A DNA stretch of 64,000 nt from Hymenopellis radicata (Eukaryota; Basidiomycota; Agaricomycetes; Agaricales; Physalacriaceae): NCBI GenBank assembly GCA_015501595.1, contig JADNRX010000193.1, positions 41,070 to 105,069 on the forward strand, read 5' to 3'. The notes beneath the pieces are model-generated. The model ran no database searches. It saw only the letters and a program-made list of their open reading frames with translations, and had not been told where the DNA came from. Shown in pieces: positions 55,161-64,000 of the stretch. Each line of letters begins with the position of its first letter. Position 1 is the first letter of the stretch. A program made the translations under genes and the position numbers.

Positions 55161-55350
55161 TGTTGAACCTAAGAGTCGAGTAAGTACGGTAGTACGCGCG
55201 AGACTCAGCCGAAGAGATGAAGGCTAGTAAATTGACAGTACCTAAGAGTCGAGTAAGTACGGTAGTACGCGCGAGACTGTAAGTACTGGTCAGAAATATG
55301 AAGCTACAATAAGTGAATATAGACATACCTCAGCCGAAGAGATGAAGGCT
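55161..55350 (-). repeat. LTR-like region with internal direct repeats
   Basis: Lies just upstream of the gag frame. On the minus strand it ends in GGTTCAACA, followed by GGTTATGGGCCCCGG, a primer-binding-site-like stretch. A 38-bp direct repeat (55168-55205 and 55241-55278, identical) and a 22-bp repeat (55204-55225 and 55329-55350) occur inside. The outer boundary of the LTR is uncertain and no second LTR was found downstream. Confidence 0.55.
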
Positions 55351-55680
55351 GAGGAAAAGAAAGGAAAAGCGAAATAAGCTATGTCTATATACGGAGTCCC
55401 GATCACGCAATCCATGCGCATCCATGTGCACCTCACTGGCACTCGGCCGAACGACTACTATTCCAACACCCTCCGCGGGCAAGCACCGCTCTCCATCAAC
55501 ACATCACCATCGTCTCGATTTATCGACTGCTCGTCGCCGTCTCCAATCCGTGATATCTTCGGGGCGCTATGTCGAATATTCCAGTAGCGCATCTTGATTT
55601 CTGTGGGGATCAAGAAGAACGTCAACTTATTCAACAGCTATTGACGAACTGGCGCTTCGATCAAAGTCAAACCAGATTGA

Positions 55681-56088
55681 ATGCTCCCGACCGCGACGAG
55701 GTTTATCAACTTCGTGGTGTACATCCTCTATCCTTGTTGTCATTACCTCGTCAGAATGGACGACTGGCGGGGAACTGGGCAGTACATCGTCGTCGCGCAC
55801 TACGTAATCATGGAGGCTCAACTACTATATTTTCACCCAGCTCTCGCCCAGTTCATGGCGAAGCATATTCCCGCCTACCGACTCTGCCTGGTTGCAGACT
55901 ACATCGCCGTCGACGCTGTTTTGGAATCGTACAGGACGCAGCACCTCGTTGTGGCCTATGACGATACCAGACGCGAGGGGAGGGTAACCTGGGAAGGACT
56001 TCAGTGTGAGCTGATCGGCCTGCATCCACACACGGGTGATGGCCATGGGAAGTGGGTCCTTAAGTTTCCCATCCTGTCCGGCGGCTAA
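55681..56088 (+). CDS. possible small gene of unknown function
   Basis: A 135-codon frame reads DDWRGTGQYIVVAHYVIMEA, then HPALAQFMAKHIPAYRL, then a Gly-rich tail with WEGLQCELIGLHPHTGDG. The amphipathic pattern looks protein-like, but there is no motif, no splice partner and no matching promoter. A second frame (55569-55961) overlaps it. Confidence 0.3.
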   Translation: MLPTATRFINFVVYILYPCCHYLVRMDDWRGTGQYIVVAHYVIMEAQLLYFHPALAQFMAKHIPAYRLCLVADYIAVDAVLESYRTQHLVVAYDDTRREGRVTWEGLQCELIGLHPHTGDGHGKWVLKFPILSGG

Positions 56089-56297
56089 ATTTGATGACCC
56101 ACATGCTATAGTTCTACATATCAATATGAAGACGTCAGAGGATTCCATAGTCTGCGTGTTCTCACAATTATAATGTTTGTTGCCACATCCCAGTTGATCA
56201 CGCCGATCCCACGCATGTTGTCGCCGTCTTCTGCGCTCTCATTCACGACTGCTTGATCTACGTCGAAATATCTCTCCCACAAGCCGGATCGATCTTT

Positions 56298-56505
56298 CAC
56301 GGCCTCTTACATCAGTGTGACTTTCGATCTGACGCCCATCAATGCAGTGCCTTTTTTTCACTAACTTCGCACCTGGATATGCGCGGACGACTCGGAATTC
56401 CTTCCACGGCTATCCTCCCACTGGTCAGACCTTCAGGGCCATGGGTCGCTCTGACCGTCTCTTTGGAGCTGACTCTCATCATGGATATCCTCGACGGGCT
56501 GTGGA
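56298..56505 (+). repeat. 210-bp duplicated segment, copy 2
   Basis: Second copy of the segment at 53709-53925, same orientation, about 2.6 kb away. The copia gag remnant lies between the two copies. Confidence 0.85.
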
Positions 56506-57219
56506 TATTTAAGCGCCGACAGCCAGTATCTCTCAGCCCGCCGAGTCTGCTGTCCAAGGATCTCAGTCTGTTCGACACGCTCTACACACCTGAAGGATAT
56601 AGAGCCCACTCACATGCAGCGAGGGATGTGGTCTGTAGGCGTATTCACGTGTCACGCTCAAGCGCGCGCGTCGTCCGTCCTCTTCTTGGTGGCCACATGT
56701 TTCCCACTGGCCTGTTCTGCACGTCTTTGCTTCAAAGTGGTTTCAGCCTCGTTACTGATGACGGAGGGTAGACACTGAGTTTAAGGAAGGCGTACGAATG
56801 CAAATCATATTGTTCGCTGTTTGCCAGGAAAGACGCACATTTATAGATACAGCGGCGGGTTTCCGCGACGGGAGATTGACTGAGAGGGCACGTACAAGGC
56901 GTAACTGATGTATCAGCAGGCGTTTATGAATGCTACAGTATTGTATTCTGTGAATCGTCTCCTTGCTAGTGGCAGCCGTAAACCTAGTAGCAAACCTGGT
57001 GGATAGAGTTGCTCTCCCGTCGCCAGTACAGTCCTAACTCCTGGGCTCCCAAATGTTTACGACGCCTACTGAATGGTCCGAAGTAAGTGCTGCGATGGGT
57101 CTGGTTAATGCCAATATTCCGTAAGAGGCAGGTTTACGGGCAGGCACCTAATGGTCTGGTGTATGAGTTTTCTCACTCGTTGGCCAGCTTAATAATTTAG
57201 TCTTGTGAGGAGCGCAGGA
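56506..57219. other. intergenic region
   Basis: No gene supported; only short frames. Confidence 0.45.
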
Positions 57220-57522
57220 TCATTTCGAAAGGTCACTTCTCAGCTGGGATGGCTGTGGGATTCCGGCCATGAATGCAACGAAGAAATTCTGGAGATCCAT
57301 GTCGCGCAATAGAATGGAGGAGACTTGTACACTGTTACTCAGTATGTTGAGCTGCGCATCATTCACTGCAAGAATCTCGAGATCATCGCCATCGCACTGT
57401 GGAACCCAGAAGCTACATTCCTCTAGAGTGTAACCGCTATTATTCATTCGCCTGAAAGTGTAGGATGGTAGGATGACGAGAATATGGGCAATGAAATCCT
57501 GAGGGTGTAGCATCAAGTGCAC
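57220..57522 (-). CDS. possible coding fragment, unknown
   Basis: A 100-codon frame with alternating hydrophobic pattern (DFIAHILVILPSYTFRRMN and LEILAVNDAQLNILSNSV). It could be the C-terminal part of an F-box/LRR-like protein, whose usual continuation is of this kind, but there is no F-box nearby. It is weakly supported. Confidence 0.25.
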   Translation of the reverse strand: MHLMLHPQDFIAHILVILPSYTFRRMNNSGYTLEECSFWVPQCDGDDLEILAVNDAQLNILSNSVQVSSILLRDMDLQNFFVAFMAGIPQPSQLRSDLSK

Positions 57523-60097
57523 GCGTCGGAGGTCGGAGAAACGCCCCAGTGGGCAGTGCGCGTCATCACCGGGAGCACAATCAAAGGCCGCTGGTTACGG
57601 AGATCCAAGGTGCCTCACTATGCCGACCGAACGAGTAGCAGTAGATTGAAGGGACAGAGTGAAGCAAGTGAAGGTTAAGGAGAGGCTGGGAGCATCTACC
57701 ATACGGCGTTGTAGGCGGAGCTAGGCAGACTCGAGTGTATGATGACTAAGACCTAACCGATTAAGGTTTGATGCTTTTCGGCCCGTCATCCGCGACTTTT
57801 CCTTTGACCGAAGAGACGTATTCTTGAAGGAGTTTGAGTAGCTGGTGGGTAGCAGTGCGTCTTCTCCATCGCTGCGTGTCATGAATTCATCGATAACTTC
57901 ACGCTGAGTTACCCCTAAGGCGCCGGTTGGACCGGTTCATCGGGCGATGCCAATATATTTGTCAACATCTTACTGTCAACATACGTGCCAAGGAGGCTCG
58001 TAAACCAGCCTCTACGAGAGAAGCGACTCTTCATATTCTATGCGCTACCACTCCCTTGGGGGCGATCACACCCCCACGCTGATAATTTGTGGTCCACGCC
58101 GGAGACTAGAAGGATGTGAACATTTTGATCATATCCACTGCGGCGTAGCCGTGAAACCGACTCGTGCGTCATAGTTCCGATGTTAGGTGTATCGGAATTC
58201 TAGGTAATGTCGTTCTTCTCTGCGTAGTACTCTCTTATATCTCTTAGAAGTAGCGTGGGAACCGTCATATGGTGTCGAAGAACCTTTCCGGTAAGCTTTA
58301 CTCTCCCAGCTCTCCAGTAAACTCGGATGCATCCAGCTCCTTCTCAAGCGCATTCATTACAGTTGCCAAATATTCATCATTGCGGGGCAGTTTAGATCAT
58401 ATTTTATCGTCCCAAACACGAATTTAACGGAATGAAATATGCTCGCAGTTGAAAATGCCTACTCCTGTTCAGTCTTGACCAGTGCCCTTTGGTATGCATG
58501 CATATCGACCGGTATGCAATTAGCCAGGTCCATTGTAGCGGCATACCACTGCATATAAATGGGAGTTTGCTGATGTTCTCCCTCATTCATCTCCCCTTCT
58601 CCTCTTCGATAATAGCCTCATGCCTCACAGATACCACGTAGGAATCTCGTGCAAAACAGTTGGAATTGGTCCAGACGGAACTGTGAAGATGTTGGCGTAC
58701 GTTACTGTTATGCTCACTTGGTCGTCGCTCTAAACTATCCCGTTACAGACAAGTCGTCTGTTGCTCGCGCGCGTCTGTTAGCATTCTGTTCATGCTGCTC
58801 TTGTAGATCCTTGTTAATTCGCGAGGACAAAGGATTCTGGAAAGATATGTCGAGCCAACGGTATGTCTTTGCCTCTTTCACTCTGTGGTCGATGTCGTTG
58901 GGCTCACTCGGTAGCAGTGGCAGCCAGTAACGAAGTATGACACCGAAAGGACAGGAATAGAGGCTCACCATCTGATAGGAGGTGAGCGGTCCTCAAGTAT
59001 TTGCGCGTACGTTGACCAAAAACACGCTCAGAGTCCCACGGCGGACAGGCAAAACCATTCGATGAAGTTCAGCAGGAGGTATCTAATGCCATCAGGGGTC
59101 GTACCTTAGTCGGGCATTCCCTGTGGCGGTCTTTGTCAGGTATGACTACCCATACGAACGACTATCCTCCCTTACAGTTTACTTCATCAGTCCTTGGGAT
59201 CCGTCACCCAGTTGTGGACACCCGTGACGTTGCTTTATATGTGGTACGCCCGCTTATCCGCCATCGATATTGTAAAGCTATAAATTTCGTCTAGCCGTTC
59301 AGAAATACCTTGAATAACCCGAGTGCGGGGAGACTGATTATTGGACTGCGAAGTCTGGTCCAAGACCTGCTGGAGCGCCAGATGCCACCCGGGATCATTA
59401 GTACCGTACGTCCGGCCAGTCATTTCACCTTTGGGCTCTTCACTGATTGGTGTTTCTCATAGCATGACAGCGCGCGTTACGCGATGGAACTGTATCGGCT
59501 GGACTGCACACAGTGGGAACTTCACATTTCGAATGGTATTCCGCCGTGTGCACTTCCTCCCAGCTCATTTTCTACTTGCTATACGTAGGGTTAAAGTGAG
59601 ACTGATTACATTACTAAGGCTAAGTAGTATGTAAGCTGGCACGTTCAACCGTGCTCATGTATTTCTTGTATTTAACCAAGCCGCGGCGAAATCACTACAT
59701 AGTTAACGATCTGGCTGATCTGATTCTTGACCTTACGGCGAATTCGTTTCGGCAGACAATGTGGGGGTGAGGAGTTCAATTTCCTTTCCTCATGATGTGC
59801 CTATGGGATATTTCGTTTAATTGAAGCGGTGTTAGAAGTTTCCAGTACGTAGATCAAGAGTTGAAGATCGGGACGAGAACAATAGCGTGTGGAAGCGGTT
59901 CTGTGAGTATATAAGACTCACGGAGGAGGTACGTGAGCTTCACAGACTTCCTACACAATAACTCCGAGTACTACATTCCCGCCTACACGTCACATATCCC
60001 TGGGATGGGCTTCCGCCGCAGCTGTTCCCGCCATCAACGCCACCACGATCGTTGAAGGCATCGTAGCCGTGAGCGCGGTCGACGAGGCCATGATGAT
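57523..60097. other. intergenic region
   Basis: No supported gene in about 2.6 kb. Frames are under 100 codons and have no motif. Confidence 0.5.
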
Positions 60098-60486
60098 GAC
60101 CATCATCGTGGGAGAAGAGCAGACATAGGCACCACGACGATGGAGACACCGACATAGAGAGAGAAGAAGCAGACATCGCGAAACAAGCCGATAGAAGCAG
60201 ACAGCGCGATAGAGACTCCAAGTGCGGACACAGCAAGTCTAACCATCACGACTATGTGCTCCCCAAGAACGTGGGGAACAGCGTCGACGTACCCTCCGGC
60301 ATGGCTGAGCAATTGGTGGATTTGAACCCCCATAATCCAGACACGTACTCCTCTGGCAAGATCACTGGAGGCCGTCGGAATCCGCACCAGAACGTGATCG
60401 CTGGAGGCTATGCCCGAACGGAATCGGGGAATCGCAGCAGTACGCCCCGCGCACCCGCGCGGAAGAAACTGGAAGAAGAACCATGA
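60098..60486 (+). CDS. possible exon of a hydrophilic protein, unknown
   Basis: An open plus-strand frame of about 129 codons reads SRHRHHDDGDTDIEREEADI, then RSRQRDRDS, then VGNSVDVPSGMAEQLVDLN and a basic C-terminal end (PARKKLEEEP). A further Arg/His-rich reading lies directly upstream in another frame. The character is disordered. There is no clear start or intron, so it may be chance or the last exon of a gene whose first exons I cannot see. Confidence 0.3.
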
Positions 60487-62082
60487 GACACTTTGACATG
60501 CGTATGGCGATCCATACCTTCTACAATGTAACATTTCATCACACCGTCTTGAAGTCTATCTTGTGTCAGCCATGTTGCTTTGAAGAGGAAAGTATGCTTC
60601 GAGGAGTAAGCTCCATCGTCCTCCTTGCGAAAATGTGAGAGGGACTAGCATTCGCCTGCTATCATGGTGTGGTCCTCGTGTCAGCATATCGGTCGCTCAG
60701 TAAAGAAAAAGGACAAGAGCAATTGCCATGACGTCACGATCATCCAACCCACTTGCTTCCGGTCCACGTTCTGCAAGTCTTCGAGAACTTATCTCCTCCG
60801 GATCCTTTACTTTGGCTCTGCTCAGCGCAGCAGCAGCACTCTCTTGTTTCGTCTCTACCCTCGCTTGACGATCACGATCAGGAGATTGTTGACTGTTGGA
60901 AATCGTCTACTCTGCCTATATCGTGCATGTTGTTTCCTGGCTTCCGTGCGTGAAACGATCTGCGCAGAGCTATCTCATCGACGTACTTCCAGATTCATGT
61001 AGGGTTGTTCTATCAAATCGTAAGTCTTGTCTGCTCTTCACCGTTTATGCTGGGCACGGACACCTGTAAAGGAGTCCCTATTTGCACGTCTTCTTCCGAC
61101 CGCATTCTATTCACTTGGAGCACATGATGTGTTGTCCGACGACGAGATCATTCTGTCCGCTCATGGCTTCATATTTTTTTCGAACGACTTGTCGAGGCAC
61201 ACCACACTACATTCACGACGTTGGAAATGGAGTAAGTTTGTGTTCATTCGATACCGCCTGTTGATTCAGTACTAGGAAAGGACTTTGCCCGTGGAGGCTT
61301 TTCCACTTGAAACTTGTACCCGACTTGACGACGCTTGACGACCCATAGGCTGGACTCCAACGCGAGTTTGATATACGCCCAGGACCTGGCTGCATCCCCT
61401 AGTGCGATTTCTTTTCTGGAAGGTAAGTAAGTTGTCGGAGCACGTCAACTTGGTCGTGGGTATCGAGGCACGCTGCGTCCGAATTCGTCATTCAATATAA
61501 GGACTTTTTTAATAAATGTTGCGCCAAGTCCCGCCATGATGCATGATGCTCGGCTCGCTGACACGAAGGGGATGAGTGGGATTAGGATCATCCGAAATTC
61601 TATGAAGACGAAGGCTGAAGCGATGAAGGGAGCTAATACTTTACTTTACTTATGTAAACACTCAAGCTCTTTCATCTACAACGCCATTCTTCCACGAAGC
61701 GAGGCAAACAAGACGTCCTGGTTGTTACGTCCTCGCGTGTCTTGCGGGAATCTGCGGCAATTTCCACAGGGGCGGCGTTCTAGCCTCTTTTGGTTCAAGC
61801 TTGGTGTTTTGATTTTGAGTGATTTGATGTCGGGTGTAAGCCGGCAACGAAAGAGACGTAAGCACGCGTCGACCAGAGAGTGCCTATCGACAGCCGACTT
61901 TGCATTCAAACGCTATCCCAGACGGCCTAGGAGGGACTGGTAAAAGGATGTGGTAAAGAGAGCGTATAGGAGCCGGCTGCCGGGGGGATGTTTGTCTGTG
62001 TTACAGCCGGAAAGACCCGCTCCTCCTCTTTGAGGGAATTTGCAATGGGGCTCATCCTTGTTAAAACGTGCAGGTTCTCCTT
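60487..62082. other. intergenic region upstream of the G-alpha gene
   Basis: Frames up to 135 codons (61536-61943 plus) without motif or splice joins. No gene supported. Confidence 0.45.
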
Positions 62083-62134
62083 TTCCTGCTGTCTCCTTCC
62101 TCTCTCCTCCCTTTCTCTTGCCGCCTTGCTTCAG
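62083..62134 (+). promoter_or_regulatory. CT-rich tract before the G-alpha gene
   Basis: A long pyrimidine run (CTCC, TTCCTCTC, CTTTCTCTTG) ending about 30 nt before the ATG. Such CT-rich stretches precede transcription start sites of many fungal genes. Confidence 0.45.
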
Positions 62135-62167
62135 TGCAAGGACATTGCCGACGCTCGTTAACGCACA

Positions 62168-63428
62168 ATGGGAATCTGTTCCTCGAGCCCAGCCTCCGAT
62201 CCGGCTGCGAAAGCTCGTACGTTTTTTTTGCTGCTCATACTATACCAGTTTAACCGTCTGCAGGCAATGAGGAGATTGAGAACCAGCTGAAGAAGGACAG
62301 GATGACGGCCAGGAATGAGATTAAAATGCTGCTCCTCGGTGCCGGCGAGTCGGGCAAGGTGCGCGCTATTTCCTTGTGCCTTTTTTGCCGCCCCTAATGC
62401 CGCCCGCTATAGTCGACGGTCCTCAAGCAGATGAAGCTCATCCACCACGGCGGCTACAACGACCAGGAGCGCGACTCGTACAAGGAGATCATCTATTCCA
62501 ACACCATCCAGTCCATGCGCGCCATCCTGGAAGCCCTGCCGGCTCTTTCCCTCAATCTCTCACCGGCCAACGAGGGCGCAAAGTCGACGATCCTTGCTCT
62601 GCCCCAGCAGCTCGATTCCGACACGCTCGCGCCAGATGTGGCCAGCGCGCTCAGTGCGCTATGGGGAGACAACGCCGTGACCAGCGCCGTAGTCCGTGCA
62701 CGCGAGTTCCAGCTCAACGACTCGGCGACCTATTACTTTGAAGCCCTCACGCGTATATCCGATCCCGGCTATCTCCCCACCGACCAGGATATCTTGCGCT
62801 CGCGTGTAAAGACCACTGGAATTACCGAGACGACGTTCAAGGTCGGCGAGCTGACGTACAAGCTCTTCGATGTCGGTGGGCAGCGGAGTGAGCGGAAGAA
62901 GTGGATACATTGTTTCGAGAACGTGACGGCGCTGGTGTTCTTGGTGTCGTTGAGCGAGTACGACCAGATGCTGTATGAGGACGAGAGCGTGAACCGTATG
63001 CAGGAGGCATTGACCTTGTTCGACTCCATATGTAACTCACGGTGGTTCGTCAAGACCAGTATCGTGAGTGCTTTTCCCCACGCCATGCTCCTACTAACGC
63101 TTTCCCAGATCCTCTTCCTCAACAAAATCGATCTCTTCCAGCAAAAACTGCCACTGTCGCCGCTGGGTGACTACTTCCCCGATTTCACCGGCGGCGATGA
63201 CTACGACCTTGCCTGCGACTTCTTGAGCAAGCGGTTTACGGGGCTCAATCAGAGCAGCGGGAAGCAGGTGTACACACATTTGACGTGCGCGACGGATACG
63301 CAACAGATAAAGTGTAAGTGATTTCTTTACGTCTACCCTCAGAGCTAATGACTATCCCTTTAGTCGTATTGAGCGCGGTACAAGATATCCTGTTACAGCA
63401 GCATCTGCGGGAGTGTGGGCTGCTATAA
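62168..63428 (+). CDS. heterotrimeric G-protein alpha subunit
   Basis: Membrane-attached GTPase coupling seven-TM receptors (nutrient or pheromone) to cAMP or MAP-kinase pathways. Exons are 62168-62216, 62264-62358, 62413-63063, 63109-63313 and 63364-63428, with introns of 45-54 nt. The total is 1065 nt (354 residues), exactly the family size. The start MGICSSS provides the N-myristoylation Gly2 and a palmitoylatable Cys4. The P-loop GAGESGKST is split by the second intron. Switch I has RSRVKTTGI, with the arginine that ADP-ribosylation targets in the family. Switch II is DVGGQRSERKKW. NKID gives base specificity, and TCATDT is the G5 loop. The C-terminus ECGLL has Cys four from the end. All GTPase motifs are intact. 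Residues about 110-140 have an Ala/Leu-rich insert in the helical domain. Which fungal G-alpha class it belongs to cannot be fixed without alignment. Confidence 0.95.
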
Positions 63429-64000
63429 CCTTTCGTGCCGTTCGCTTGGTTCCTTATCGTTGCTCCTATACATCTCTTCCTCTCCTTGTTTCTCTTAGTC
63501 CGTCTGCTACATACCCCTCTACCCCCTGTTACACGTACTGTGGAATGGATGGCATACCTCAATCATACTCACTCTCTTTTTCTTATATTCTATAATAACA
63601 CTTTAGTGCTTAGTATTATTCTTATTCTCGTGTTTATAGTTTGATGGCGATTTTTCTTGCGCGGAGGTGCAGTGGCGTGGTGGCGTAGATAGGAGAAGAC
63701 AATACAAGATACACGTTCCAGATGGTGTGAAGAAGAGAAGAGATGTTAGAGTTGTACTACAATGGTATGGATCGTCGTATGAAGGAATTCCTGAGACGTG
63801 TACCGCGTCAAATTTTCGGTACGAGATTCGCGAATCTTTTGATAGTCTTGCGACGTCAGCGGAGGGAACCTCGTCGGAGCCCGCATCATGTGCTCCAAGT
63901 CAGGTCAACGGTCATGAATAGGAAGAATACCTGTAAATAGGGACTCGCTTTAATAGTGTCTGTGGCCTCCTAGGAACATAAGAGCGGGCAAACACTTACG
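63429..64000. other. 3' region after the G-alpha gene
   Basis: AT-rich 3'UTR-like sequence to about 63650, then sequence with no supported gene before the window ends. Confidence 0.5.

Noticed and set aside
1..64000. CRISPR arrays, rRNA genes, bacterial-type operons
   Set aside because: No regularly spaced short repeats, no rRNA-like conserved stretches, and the gene structure is eukaryotic.

Overview
The window looks like nuclear DNA of a basidiomycete fungus, most likely an Agaricomycete. Coding regions are broken by many short introns of 45-60 nt with GT..AG ends. The families present are typical of mushroom-forming fungi: MYND proteins, F-box proteins, an expanded-family TET/JBP-like dioxygenase, SDR enzymes and a G-alpha subunit. 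Most of the longest frames on the opposite strand of these genes are shadows. There is no operon structure; genes are independent units on both strands. All exon models below were read by eye from frame continuity and splice signals.

Layout. 1-4.67 kb: no recognisable gene. 4.67-5.75 kb (-): a five-exon bZIP transcription factor. 9.5-11.8 kb (+): an RRM-like protein with a frame break, then a six-exon short-chain dehydrogenase. 13.5-15.2 kb (+): an F-box protein with a 5'UTR intron. 16.3-17.0 kb (-): a small protein with three D-G-S/T-G-x3-D-x-S-x-W repeats (Vps62/DUF946-like). 19.4-32.6 kb: a repeat-dominated island. It holds an apparently intact 4.4 kb DNA transposon (21061-25466) with perfect 8-bp target-site duplications and a 949-residue SWIM/DDE transposase. 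Next to it is a probable second element (25882-30709) with similar inverted ends, carrying a P-loop-less Rho GTPase relic. Two diverged direct repeats flank the island.

33.8-35.7 kb (+): a six-exon protein of unknown function. 36.0-37.6 kb (-): a putative TET/JBP-like 2-oxoglutarate dioxygenase. 38-43.2 kb: a graveyard with a hydrophilic unknown gene, a glycerol-3-phosphate acyltransferase pseudogene, a GNAT-like fragment, a transposase pseudogene and two MITEs with TA target sites. 43.6-49.9 kb (+): housekeeping-like genes (MYND zinc finger, four-TM membrane protein, VPS74/GPP34). 51.4-52.5 kb (-): a TANGO2-family NRDE protein. 53.7-56.5 kb: a Ty1/copia gag remnant lying between two copies of a 210-bp duplication. 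62.2-63.4 kb (+): a complete heterotrimeric G-protein alpha subunit.

The most interesting biology is the intact SWIM transposon with hAT-like ends and the neighbouring element that seems to have captured a host Rho gene. A technical pattern also matters: at least four genes (RRM, MYND, VPS74 and one transposase relic) lose frame by exactly one base at a G or C run, which points to assembly indels rather than true pseudogenes.
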